Positions 25,371-33,869 of a DNA stretch of 64,000 nt are shown piece after piece. Both the position numbers and the translations under genes were made by a program. The notes beneath the pieces are model-generated. The model worked only from the letters and a program-made list of their open reading frames with translations, had not been told where the DNA came from and did not search any database. Each line of letters begins with the position of its first letter. Positions within the stretch are counted from its first letter, which is position 1. This DNA is from G963665185 sp963665185 (lineage in GTDB: Bacteria; Desulfobacterota; Desulfovibrionia; Desulfovibrionales; Desulfovibrionaceae), in contig CAXXPO010000025.1 of the NCBI GenBank assembly GCA_963665185.2, forward strand, positions 62,001-126,000, written 5' to 3'.

Positions 25371-27362
25371 CTACTCCTCATCCATAACCGTAATATCCTC
25401 GATATCCTGCCCCAGTTCCTGCGCCTTGAGCACCCGGCGCAGGATTTTGCCCGAGCGGGTCTTGGGCAGGCTGTCGCAGAAGACCACGGTGCGCAGTTCG
25501 GCCACAGGTCCCAGTTCCTGGCGAAGCAGCAGGCGCAGTTCCTCGGCAAGGGCATCGGCTTGGGCTTCGGGGGAAAGTGCGCCAGAAGAAAGTGCGCCAG
25601 AAGCGCATTCGTCCGAAGGCTGTTCGGGCCGGTTCAGCACCACGAAGGCCTTGGCGATTTCGCCCTTGATCTTGTCGGGCACGCCGATAACGGCGGCCTC
25701 GGCCACGGCCTTGTGGCTGCACAGGGCGTTTTCCAGTTCCACCGCGCCCAGGCGGTGCCCGCCGATGTTGAGCACCTCGTCGGCCCGGCCCAAAATCCAG
25801 AAATGGCCGTCCTCGTCCTTGCGGGCCACGTCTCCTGCAAAGTAGACCCCGGGAATGGTGTTGAAATAGGTGTCGTACGCGTCGTCGTCGCCGTGCACTC
25901 CGGTGAACATGGCGGGCCAGGGCTTGGTGATTGCCAGAAACCCGCCCTTGCCGGACGGCACGGGGTTGCCCTTGCGGTCCAGCACGTCGGCGAACACGCC
26001 GGGCAGGGGTTTGTTCACGCTGCCCGGCTTGAGCGGCGAGACAGGCAGGGGGGCGATCATGAACTGCCCTGTTTCGGTCTGCCACCAGGTATCCAGCAAT
26101 TGGCATTCGTTGCGGCCGATGGTCTTGTGGAACCACATCCAGGTGTCCGGGCTGATGGCCTCGCCCACGGTTCCCAGAAGGCGCAGGGAGGAGAGGTCGT
26201 GCTGTGCCGGAAAGCGGTTGCCGTAGCGCATGAGCATGCGGATGGTGGTGGGCGTGGTGTACAGGATGGAGACCCCGAACTTGTCCACGATGTTCCACAT
26301 GCGGTCGGCCTGAGGGTAGAGCGGGTGCCCCTCGTACATCAGGGTGGTGGTTCCGGCTATGAGCGGACCGTAGACCACTGCGCTGTGGCCGGTGATCCAG
26401 CCCGCGTCGGCGGTGCACCAGAAAATGTCCGTGGGCTTGATGTCGAAGACCGACTTGAGCGTGTCGCCGACCCCGGTCATGTACCCGCCGTGGGAATGGA
26501 CAATGCCGCGCGGTTTTCCAGACGTTCCCGAGGTGTGCAGGATGAAGAGCGGGTCTGCGGAATCCATTATCTCGGTTTCCGCCTCATTGGCCTCGCGGCG
26601 AACCAGATCGTCATACCACATGTCCCGGGTAGGGGACATTTTCACGTCTATTCCCGCCCGTCGTACCACCACGCAAACATCCACGTTGTCGGCCTCGTCC
26701 GCTGCCAGGGCCGCGTCCACCAGGGGCTTGAGGCCGGTGAACTTGCCGTTGCGGTAAAAACCGTCGGCCGTGATGACGCAACGGGCGCGGGTTGCCTGGA
26801 TACGCTCACGCAGGGCCTTGCCGGAAAATCCGGCAAAGACCACCACGTGCACGGCCCCGATTTTGGCCGCTGCCAGCATGGCGATGACGGTTTCGGGCAG
26901 GGGCGGCATGTACAGGACGATGCGCTCGCCCTTGCGGATGCCCAGGTTGCGCAGGGCGTTGGCCAGGCGGTTCACGGCCCGGTACAGCTCGAAATAGGTG
27001 AATTTGCGCGAATCCCCGGGCTCGCCTTCCCAGACCAGGGCCAGCTTATTGCGATTGACCGTGCGGATATGGCGGTCCAGGGCGTTGTGCACGATATTGC
27101 ACTTGCCCCCGGCGAACCAGCGGTAACGGGGAGCCTGACTCTCGTCGAGCACTTGCTCCCATTTTTCGAACCATTCCAGGTCCAGGGCGGACTGTTCCCA
27201 ATAGGAGCGGAAATCCTCCTCGGCCAGCTTGCGGGCAGCGGCCAGATCCTGGGGATTGATATTGGCCTCGACGACCATCCGGGGCAGTGGCCGGAAGACC
27301 CTTTCGATCTTTCCGTCCTTGTCTGTGTCGAACAAGGTCTCCAATTCGCCCGTGTTTCGCAT
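25371..27362 (-). CDS. acs: Acetyl-CoA synthetase (AMP-forming)
   Basis: Makes acetyl-CoA from acetate, ATP and CoA. The 663-residue protein contains the ANL-family motifs: the P-loop-like LFILHTSGTSGKPRG (near 275), DIFWCTADAGWITGHS, DTWWQTETGQFM, the hinge and binding region DVARKDEDGHFWILGRADEVLNIGG (in two parts) and the acetylatable catalytic lysine in PKTRSGKILRR near the end. The C-terminal domain carries an odd insert, GALSSGALS, from an exact 15-base tandem duplication. ATG 27362 has GGAG about 10 bases upstream. The LytTR-type regulator gene lies 181 bases upstream in the same direction, and may control it. Confidence 0.94.
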   Translation of the reverse strand: MRNTGELETLFDTDKDGKIERVFRPLPRMVVEANINPQDLAAARKLAEEDFRSYWEQSALDLEWFEKWEQVLDESQAPRYRWFAGGKCNIVHNALDRHIRTVNRNKLALVWEGEPGDSRKFTYFELYRAVNRLANALRNLGIRKGERIVLYMPPLPETVIAMLAAAKIGAVHVVVFAGFSGKALRERIQATRARCVITADGFYRNGKFTGLKPLVDAALAADEADNVDVCVVVRRAGIDVKMSPTRDMWYDDLVRREANEAETEIMDSADPLFILHTSGTSGKPRGIVHSHGGYMTGVGDTLKSVFDIKPTDIFWCTADAGWITGHSAVVYGPLIAGTTTLMYEGHPLYPQADRMWNIVDKFGVSILYTTPTTIRMLMRYGNRFPAQHDLSSLRLLGTVGEAISPDTWMWFHKTIGRNECQLLDTWWQTETGQFMIAPLPVSPLKPGSVNKPLPGVFADVLDRKGNPVPSGKGGFLAITKPWPAMFTGVHGDDDAYDTYFNTIPGVYFAGDVARKDEDGHFWILGRADEVLNIGGHRLGAVELENALCSHKAVAEAAVIGVPDKIKGEIAKAFVVLNRPEQPSDECASGALSSGALSPEAQADALAEELRLLLRQELGPVAELRTVVFCDSLPKTRSGKILRRVLKAQELGQDIEDITVMDEE
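25574..25603. repeat. 15-base exact tandem duplication inside acs
   Basis: AAAGTGCGCCAGAAG occurs twice in direct contact (25574-25588 and 25589-25603). It adds five codons without shifting the frame, in a variable loop of the C-terminal domain. Confidence 0.9.
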
Positions 27363-27543
27363 ATCTGGTTCTCCGTTGGTTGGCCGGTGGACCGGCCATT
27401 TCCGGGTGCAGCCTGACAAGCAGGCTGTACCATCCGCCGGGAAAAAATCGCTCCTTCTTTTCGGTCAAAGGGAGGATTGTTCCGGCAAGCGGTCTGTGCG
27501 GCAGGGGACGCCGCCGACCCGTGTGCTTTTTCCTGTCGAGCCG

Positions 27544-28404
27544 TCAGAGCCCGAGAATCTGTTTCAGCTCGGCAATGCGCCTGCGGCTGACCGGCAACTC
27601 CACCCGCGTCCGCCCGGCCGTGCGCAACATGAAGTTGGAGCCGGGCAGGGACGCGATTTCAGTGACCATGTCCAGGTTGACCAGATACTTCCGGTGAACC
27701 CGGAAGAACCGGTACAGCTTGAGCCTGTCCTCCAGGGTCTTGAGCCGGTGCGAGGTCAGGTACTTGCTGCTGGCCGTGTGGACGTAGGTATAGTCCTCGT
27801 AGGCCTCCACAAATATTATCTGGTCATAGGGGACCAGGATGAGCCGTCCGTCCAGGGTGATGGGCAGCTTTTCTATTTCCATGGGGTTGCTGCGCCGGGA
27901 AAAATCCCAGGCCTGACGCAGAGCGGCCAGAAAACGGTCTTCCTCGTCTTCCCCCATGGGAATTTTGACCAGTCGTTCGGCGTCCATGGCGTCATCGGAG
28001 GTGGAGGAAACAGGTCCGGCCTGTTGAAAGGCGGGCTTGAACTGCCGGATACGCTCCAGGCAACGCTGGACGCGCTCCCTGGACGCGGGCCAGAGGATGA
28101 AATCCACGGCGTCGAGTTCAAAAGCCTTGTAGGCCAGCCCTTCTTCCTTGGCGATGAAGACAAGGCCGGGTTTGTTTTTGCGGCCTTCCAGCATCTGGGC
28201 CAGTTCGAATCCGCTGACTCCGCCGTCCAGCTCGCTGCCCAGAAATATTGCGCCGTACGGAATATGATCCAGAAGTTCCATGGCCTCGTAGGCGGACACG
28301 GCCTCTCCCAGCACGCGAACTCCGGGCGCGTCGGCCAGGGACTCGCGCAGATTCTGGCGCACGGAGGCGTCCGGGTGGAGCAGGAGAAGGCGGATTGTGT
28401 CCAT
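27544..28404 (-). CDS. LytTR DNA-binding regulator with a degenerate receiver domain
   Basis: Transcription factor of 286 residues. The N-terminal 115 residues have the receiver fold but not its chemistry: the acidic pair is replaced (LLLLHPDAS), the phospho-aspartate position reads FLGSELDG, the switch threonine is lost (VFIAKEE) and the lysine of the KP motif is a tryptophan (ILWPAS). Residues about 185-286 are a LytTR domain (IIFVEAYEDYTYVHTASSKY, LYRFFRVHRKYLVNLDMV, LPVSRRRIAELKQIL). It should bind DNA without phosphorylation control by the usual route. It lies directly upstream of acs in the same direction; control of acetate use is inferred from position. Confidence 0.88.
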   Translation of the reverse strand: MDTIRLLLLHPDASVRQNLRESLADAPGVRVLGEAVSAYEAMELLDHIPYGAIFLGSELDGGVSGFELAQMLEGRKNKPGLVFIAKEEGLAYKAFELDAVDFILWPASRERVQRCLERIRQFKPAFQQAGPVSSTSDDAMDAERLVKIPMGEDEEDRFLAALRQAWDFSRRSNPMEIEKLPITLDGRLILVPYDQIIFVEAYEDYTYVHTASSKYLTSHRLKTLEDRLKLYRFFRVHRKYLVNLDMVTEIASLPGSNFMLRTAGRTRVELPVSRRRIAELKQILGL

Positions 28405-28535
28405 ACGGAAATCGGGGTCGGGGTGGAGGAAACGTGGGGCCTGGACCTGCGACGAACAAGGACCGGCGTTTCAATCGGCCGAGAATACCCACTCTCTTTT
28501 GTCGTGGCAAGAAGGGATAGGGAAACAGGATGGGA

Positions 28536-30320
28536 CTATTGGCAATATTGCTCTATGGCTTCCAGCAAAGCGCGTTTTTTGACCGGTTTCGTCAGGTGCC
28601 CGTTGCAGCCTGCGGCCAGACTGTGCCGCCTGTCCTCGTCAAAGGCGTAGGCGGTCAGGGCCAGGATGGGCACCGGAGGACTCTTGTTTTCCGATTCCCA
28701 GGCCCGGATTGTTTTCGTGGCGGCGTGACCGTCCATGACGGGCATCTGGATATCCATGAGCACGATGTCGAAAGGCTGCTTTTTAAATGCATCTACCGCT
28801 TCAAGTCCGTTATGGACGATGTGAAGGGTGTGGGGCGAACGTTTGAGGTAGAATTCCATGAGCATGAGATTGTTTTGGGAGTCGTCGGCCAGAAGGATGC
28901 GGCGGCCCTCTCCGGCGGCTTTGGGAAGTGTTTCCCTTTCCGGCTGTTGCGGCGGATGGGGGGACGCGGCGTCGTCCGCCACGGGAACAAGGGAAATGTG
29001 CAGAGTGAAGGTGCTGCCCTGCCCGGGCGTGCTGGCGACGCCGACCCGTCCCCCTATGAGTTCGGCCAGTTGGCGGCAGATGGTCAGCCCCAGGCCGGTT
29101 CCCCCGTATTGCCTGGTGGAGGAGATGTCGGCCTGGTAAAAACACTGGAAGATTCTTTCCTGCTTGTCCTCGGCAATGCCGATGCCCGTGTCTGTCACGC
29201 GGAAAACGAGTTGCGGGGAAAGGCGCTGTTCCGGCGGGGCCGGCAGGACTTCCAGGGTAACGCCGCCGTGGTGGGTGAATTTGAGGGCATTGTCCACGAA
29301 ATTTATGAGAATCTGCTGCACCCTGGCCGGGTCGCCCAGTACGCGACGCGGAGTTTCAGGGGCGGCCATGCATTGCAGACAAAGGTTCTTGGCCTGCGCT
29401 TTGGCGTGCAGGATCATGCGGGTTTCCTCGGCCAGGGCGACGGGGTCGAACGGGATGGATTCGGGAGTCAGTTTTCCCGCTTCTATTTTGGAAAGGTCCA
29501 GAACGTCGTTGATGATGCCCAGCAGATTTTCTCCGGCTTGGCGGAATATCTTGACATAGGTCTGCTGTGCGGGACTCAGGCTGGTTTCCCAGAGCAGGTC
29601 GGCCATGCCGAGGATGGCGTTCATGGGGGTTCGTATCTCGTGGCTCATGTTCGCCAGAATGCGCCCCTTTATTTCATTTGCCTTTTGCGCATCCTGCGTG
29701 GCCTGCCGCAGTTTGTCCTCCAGGTCTTTGTGTGCCGAGATGTCGATCAGCGATACAATGACGCGTTCCATGGAGCGCTCGAAACCCGGAGCCAGGCACA
29801 GGTGGACGATGACCCGTTTGACATTGCCCTTGAGGGTTATCTGGTCGATCTCTCCGGTGAACTCTGTGGCCCCCAGAGCCAAGGACTCAAGGGCGTTGCC
29901 CATGGCGTCCAGGGAACTTTCGGCCAGGACGCCGTCCAGTTTTTGCAGCAGGCTGTCCTTGCTGTCGGCTTCCAGCAGCCGCAATGTTGCGCCGTTGACG
30001 TCGATGACCTTGATCAGCCCGAGACAGTGCAGTGTGGAAGCGGGATGGTTGGTTTTGAGATATTCAGATACGTCCTGCACCCCTTTGCTGCGAAGGTCTT
30101 CCAAAAAAAGGGAGACCCCGGAAAGGTCTTCCTCCCACAGGGAAATGGGGGAGTTCTCAAACAGGGAACGGTACCGGAAGTCGCTTTCCCGAATGAATGT
30201 CCGTGCCCTGCCCAACCCGGTGCGGAAGGTCTCCAGACCGGCCACGCGCTGCCGAAGGGATGCAATCTCTCCCAACAGCTCCTCACGCGTCATCTGATCA
30301 TGCGGTTTATCGGGTGTCAT
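28536..30320 (-). CDS. Hybrid sensor histidine kinase
   Basis: Cytoplasmic-looking kinase of 594 residues without membrane segments. An N-terminal coiled coil and PAS-like region (about 30-210; FENSPISLWEEDLSG, LIKVIDVNGATLRLLEA) leads to the dimerisation domain with the phospho-histidine in NMSHEIRTPMNAILGM (near 250), then the ATPase domain (NFVDNALKFTHHGGV, VTDTGIGIAED, YGGTGLGLTICRQLAELIGG) and a C-terminal receiver (ILLADDSQNNLMLM, DIVLMDIQMPVMDG, LTAYAF, HLTKPVKK). ATG 30320 is used; the ribosome site is poor. The CheY-like gene upstream (30546-30932) is a likely further partner in a phosphorelay. Confidence 0.92.
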   Translation of the reverse strand: MTPDKPHDQMTREELLGEIASLRQRVAGLETFRTGLGRARTFIRESDFRYRSLFENSPISLWEEDLSGVSLFLEDLRSKGVQDVSEYLKTNHPASTLHCLGLIKVIDVNGATLRLLEADSKDSLLQKLDGVLAESSLDAMGNALESLALGATEFTGEIDQITLKGNVKRVIVHLCLAPGFERSMERVIVSLIDISAHKDLEDKLRQATQDAQKANEIKGRILANMSHEIRTPMNAILGMADLLWETSLSPAQQTYVKIFRQAGENLLGIINDVLDLSKIEAGKLTPESIPFDPVALAEETRMILHAKAQAKNLCLQCMAAPETPRRVLGDPARVQQILINFVDNALKFTHHGGVTLEVLPAPPEQRLSPQLVFRVTDTGIGIAEDKQERIFQCFYQADISSTRQYGGTGLGLTICRQLAELIGGRVGVASTPGQGSTFTLHISLVPVADDAASPHPPQQPERETLPKAAGEGRRILLADDSQNNLMLMEFYLKRSPHTLHIVHNGLEAVDAFKKQPFDIVLMDIQMPVMDGHAATKTIRAWESENKSPPVPILALTAYAFDEDRRHSLAAGCNGHLTKPVKKRALLEAIEQYCQ

Positions 30321-30545
30321 GGGGCTTCTGCTGAAAAACTGATTTTTTTAGGTTGTCAAGTGAACAAACATTTATGGATGCATTGTAGACGATCAGTCTG
30401 TCGATGTGAATACTTTACGGCGCTGGTGGCAGACGTTGCGGAAGACAGGGAAAGCACCGGATGAAAAAGCGCAAAACCAAGGGGAGCCTTTGCGGAAGAA
30501 AGGGAACGGGGCTGGCGGGGGGCAGGGCCGAAAAATCGGTTTGCT

Positions 30546-30932
30546 TCAGAATTCGAGAATCTGGCGGATTTTTTCCGCCAAATGCTCCATTTCATACGGT
30601 TTGGAAAGATAATCGTTCATACCTGCTTCCAGAAAGCGTTCCCTGTCTCCGTGCATGGCATAGGCTGTAAGGGCTATGATGGGAATCGCCGCATCCGTTC
30701 CCTTTACTTGGCCTGCCCGTATGGCCTGGGCCGCCTGAACGCCGTCCATACGCGGCATCTGCACATCCATCAGGATGATGTCCACAGCGTTGTCGGCAAG
30801 CAATTCAAGCACTTCTTCACCGTTGGAGGCGCAAATCACGGTATGTCCGATTTTTTCGAGAAACTGTCGGACAGCCATCTGATTGATCCGCTCGTCTTCG
30901 GCTACGAGTACGATTGACAATGTCGTCTCCAT
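30546..30932 (-). CDS. Single-domain response regulator (CheY-like)
   Basis: Receiver domain alone, 128 residues, with all active residues: VLVAEDERINQMAV, the phospho-aspartate in DIILMDVQMPRMDG, LTAYAM and YLSKPYEME. It most resembles the receivers of hybrid kinases rather than chemotaxis CheY, so a phosphorelay with the hybrid kinase 225 bases downstream is likely. Start ATG 30932 (METTLSIVLVAED); no strong ribosome site. The gap before the kinase gene holds no recognised feature. Confidence 0.9.
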   Translation of the reverse strand: METTLSIVLVAEDERINQMAVRQFLEKIGHTVICASNGEEVLELLADNAVDIILMDVQMPRMDGVQAAQAIRAGQVKGTDAAIPIIALTAYAMHGDRERFLEAGMNDYLSKPYEMEHLAEKIRQILEF

Positions 30933-31214
30933 TCTTTTGTTTGTGTCCGTTCATATTACGGCGGTTCCATAGAAAAAGTCCATACTTCTTTGTAGGAAGG
31001 CGTAAAAAACAGCGTTTGCGTGAAATACCTGTTCGGGGGCGGCCTGTTGGCTCTGTTGGCGGACGGTTACAGAGGAGCTGCAGTATCCTTTTGAAACAGA
31101 AGATGAATTTGACCGCATGGGGTCCATCTTGGTGTTATTCACGTTCTTGGCTTACAGGAGCATTTTAAAATGAGATTTGCAGTCGGCCGCATTCCGGCTT
31201 CAACCCGCCTTTTA

Positions 31215-31264
31215 TCCATGAAAAATCCCCCAGACTGCCTTTGTTCAAGGGGATTTTTCATGGA
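31215..31264. terminator. Bidirectional terminator after the UbiD-type gene
   Basis: Perfect 16-bp stem (31215-31230 with 31249-31264) containing AAAAATCCCC and GGGGATTTTT, with an 18-base loop. It lies 47 bases past the UbiD-type stop. The rest of the gap 30933-31310 shows no gene. Confidence 0.85.
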
Positions 31265-31310
31265 CCGTCGGAGGGCCGGGGCCATCATGGATTCTTCGGA
31301 CTCTGCGGGG

Positions 31311-33152
31311 CTAGATAATTCCGTGCAGCGGACCGCCCCTGGCCGCCATCTGGTCCACCCGTGCTTCGGCGTCGGGATCGGACTCCAGCGCGGGAGCGTG
31401 GTAGGACTTGAGGCGAGCGTCAATGACCAACGGTCCCTGGCATCCCCAATGCTTGCAGTGGGTTGAGGCGTTGCCACCGTATATGTCCGTGGCCGGGTCG
31501 GAGCGGGTGAAGGTGGCCCACAGGAAATTGTCCCAGCTGGAAGCGGTGAAGCGGCTGTCGTCGGCCACGACGACGAGCGGGAATCCGCCCAGGTTGGGGG
31601 ATTCCCCGAGTTGTTTGGCAAGGGTCTGCAAACGACGGTCGTGGCGGTCTCGGCCCGAGGTGTGCCGGGGGCCCTGGACTACGAGGATACCGGGTGCGAA
31701 CAGGTAGGGATCGGAAAAGCCTGTGGGCAGCGACAGGCCGGCCGGCCGGGTGGTGTCCAGGTTGCGTTTTTTTTCCCCTGCCGCGGCCCAGACGAGCTTG
31801 GATCCCTGGTTCAGGCTGATGCCGGAATAGTCCAAGGTGTCCATGGTGGTGCGGGTGATGAAATGCAGGTCGCGCATGGGATCGAAGCGCTCAAGGATGT
31901 GCCGGAAGAAACCGGGTACGTCGTGGGCGGACAGGCTGGCGGAGTCTTCGCGTGCGCCGATGAGCACGTATTTGGAAAGCGAGGTCTGGGTGTTGCCCAG
32001 CAGGGCCATGGCATTGGTGAGCAGCTCCTGGGGCTGGCGGTCCGGGGCAAAGGGCACGTAACGTTCGCTGCCCACGGCCAGAAGCAGGGGATGGACCCCG
32101 GCGGCGTCTATGGCGTGGACTTCGTGCACTCCGGCAAAGACCGTGGGAATGAGCTCGGTGGTCAGTTCGTGGATGAACTCGCCGAAGACGGTGTCTTCCT
32201 GGGGCGGGCGGCCCACGGTGGTGAAGGGCCAGACAGCGCCGTCGCGGTGGTGTACCGCGTCGACGTGCAGCACGGGGAAATCGTGTTCCAGGCTGTAGTA
32301 TCCCAGGTGGTCGCCAAAGGGACCTTCGGGCAGTTCGTGCCCGGACAGGACATGGCCGCTGATGCAGAAATCCGCTTGTGCCAGTATGGGCAACTGGCCG
32401 GGGTGGGTGATCATGTCCATGCGGTGGCCGCCCAGAACACCTGCGAAATAGAGTTCGGGCACGCCTTCGGGCAGGGGCATGACCGCGGCCAGGGTCATGG
32501 CGGGAGGGCCGCCGACGAAGACATTGACTTTGAGCGGCTCCTTGCGGGCCAGGGCCTGGGCGTGATGCGCCCCTATGCCGCGGTGGATCTGGTAGTGCAG
32601 GCCCGCTTCCTTGTCCTTGGCATACCGGTTGCCGGAAATCTGCACCCGGTACATGCCCAGATTGGAAGCGGCAAAGCCGGGTTTTGCCGGGCTTTCGGTA
32701 TAGACCTGGGGCAGGGTGACGTAGGCTCCTCCATCCATGGGCCAGCTTACCAGCTGGGGCAGGTCGGAAAGCGTGGTCCGGTTGGCCAGGACAGGTCCGG
32801 ATTGGACTTTGCGCGGCAGGGCATGCAGCAAGGCGAGGGGAGTGGCGGCGTATTTCCAGGGCGCTTTGAGGATGCGCATGGGGTCGGCCTTGAGGGCCAT
32901 GATCTTTTCCACCGCCCGCAGGGTGGACCGGAAAATGTAGCGGGCACGCTGCATGGTTCCGAACAGGTTGGCGGCCATGGGAAAGGAGCAGCCCCTGATG
33001 TTGGTGAAGAGCAGTGCCGGCCCGCCGCAACGGGAGACTCGGCGTTGGATGATGCCGGCTTCCAGGCGTGCGTCGATGGGGGCGTCGATGCGGACGAGTT
33101 GTCCGGTGGCCTCAAGGTCGGCCAGGCATTGGGAAAGATTGCGATGGATCAT
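31311..33152 (-). CDS. UbiD-family decarboxylase, MqnL-like (menaquinone, futalosine pathway)
   Basis: Prenyl-FMN-dependent decarboxylase of 613 residues. The sequence follows the menaquinone-type UbiD group as I remember it: GPALLFTNIRGCSFPMAANLFG, LPQLVSWPMDGGAYVTLPQV, GMYRVQISGN, HYQIHRGIGAHH, LPEGVPELYFAGVLGG, and the active-site acidic region PEGPFGDHLGYYSL. In the futalosine route of delta-proteobacteria this step removes the carboxyl group of the naphthoate or its prenylated form. No other mqn gene lies in the window, so a different aromatic substrate is possible. ATG 33152 is used. The upstream lipoprotein gene ends 42 bases away on the same strand. Confidence 0.82.
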   Translation of the reverse strand: MIHRNLSQCLADLEATGQLVRIDAPIDARLEAGIIQRRVSRCGGPALLFTNIRGCSFPMAANLFGTMQRARYIFRSTLRAVEKIMALKADPMRILKAPWKYAATPLALLHALPRKVQSGPVLANRTTLSDLPQLVSWPMDGGAYVTLPQVYTESPAKPGFAASNLGMYRVQISGNRYAKDKEAGLHYQIHRGIGAHHAQALARKEPLKVNVFVGGPPAMTLAAVMPLPEGVPELYFAGVLGGHRMDMITHPGQLPILAQADFCISGHVLSGHELPEGPFGDHLGYYSLEHDFPVLHVDAVHHRDGAVWPFTTVGRPPQEDTVFGEFIHELTTELIPTVFAGVHEVHAIDAAGVHPLLLAVGSERYVPFAPDRQPQELLTNAMALLGNTQTSLSKYVLIGAREDSASLSAHDVPGFFRHILERFDPMRDLHFITRTTMDTLDYSGISLNQGSKLVWAAAGEKKRNLDTTRPAGLSLPTGFSDPYLFAPGILVVQGPRHTSGRDRHDRRLQTLAKQLGESPNLGGFPLVVVADDSRFTASSWDNFLWATFTRSDPATDIYGGNASTHCKHWGCQGPLVIDARLKSYHAPALESDPDAEARVDQMAARGGPLHGII

Positions 33153-33194
33153 GATGTGTGCCGGTTTTTTTGACGGGTCTGCCCGGAGAGCCGG

Positions 33195-33704
33195 TTAGTC
33201 TTCAACCCAGTATTTTTCAAAGGTGAGCGAGGCTTCCGCGGTTTCGGAATGTACGCCCCGCCGCACGGTGACAAACGCTCCGATCGTTCCCAGCGGGAGC
33301 AGGCCGGGCCGGCCGTCCACGATGAATTTCTCCGGGTGCACCGCTTTTGCCAGGGTTTCGCCGGGGTAGAGCGTGACGGGAGGCAACTCGTCAAAGGTAC
33401 CCAGGGGGGATTCGTCTTCAAACAGGAGAAGGCCGTACAGACGGCCTTCCTGAGTGAAGAAGCACTGTGAACGGTCTATCACGAAGGCGTTGTCCGAAGT
33501 GTTGGTGATCATGAGCAGCAATGACCGATAGCCGTCGGCTTCGGCGTCGAAGTCGTAGGGCTGGACGGACAGGGCGAAATGCCCGGCCTGGGTCGCGGCG
33601 TTGTCCGAACGGATGCCCCATTCCCAGTGGCCGTTTTTTTTGACCGAACACCCCGCGAGAAGCATCAGCGCAAGAACGCCGCACAAGATGAAAATACGTT
33701 TCAT
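33195..33704 (-). CDS. Predicted lipoprotein, unknown function
   Basis: Protein of 169 residues starting with the lipoprotein signal MKRIFILCGVLALMLLAGC (lipidated Cys19). The mature part looks all-beta (HFALSVQPYDFDAEADGYRS, LLLMITNTSDNAFVID, VTLYPGETLAKAVHPEKF), rather like the immunoglobulin-like folds of periplasmic proteins that contain NTSD and PGET turns. I do not recognise a family. It lies just upstream of the UbiD-type gene and may be co-transcribed with it, but nothing else links the two. Confidence 0.75.
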   Translation of the reverse strand: MKRIFILCGVLALMLLAGCSVKKNGHWEWGIRSDNAATQAGHFALSVQPYDFDAEADGYRSLLLMITNTSDNAFVIDRSQCFFTQEGRLYGLLLFEDESPLGTFDELPPVTLYPGETLAKAVHPEKFIVDGRPGLLPLGTIGAFVTVRRGVHSETAEASLTFEKYWVED

Positions 33705-33869
33705 GGCCTTTCCTTTTGCAAAAGAATGCTACATCCATAACAGAATACGGGGCGTGGCCGTTCTTGGCAAGCCGGATGAGGTCTTTTCGGAGGATTGTGA
33801 ATCTTCCGGAGGACTGTTGAATGCAGGGCGCGATGAGCGTGAAGGAAGGACGGGAGGCGGATATGCTTA

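Noticed and set aside
25320..27416. Plus-strand open frame of 698 codons opposite acs
   Set aside because: It mirrors acs codon for codon in a GC-rich gene; its translation shows no recognisable domain and acs is unambiguous.
28530..30464. Plus-strand open frame of 644 codons opposite the hybrid kinase
   Set aside because: Antisense shadow; the kinase motifs on the minus strand are complete.
31611..33173. Plus-strand open frame of 520 codons opposite the UbiD-type gene
   Set aside because: Antisense shadow of a clear UbiD-family protein; glycine and glutamine rich, as expected for reversed frames.
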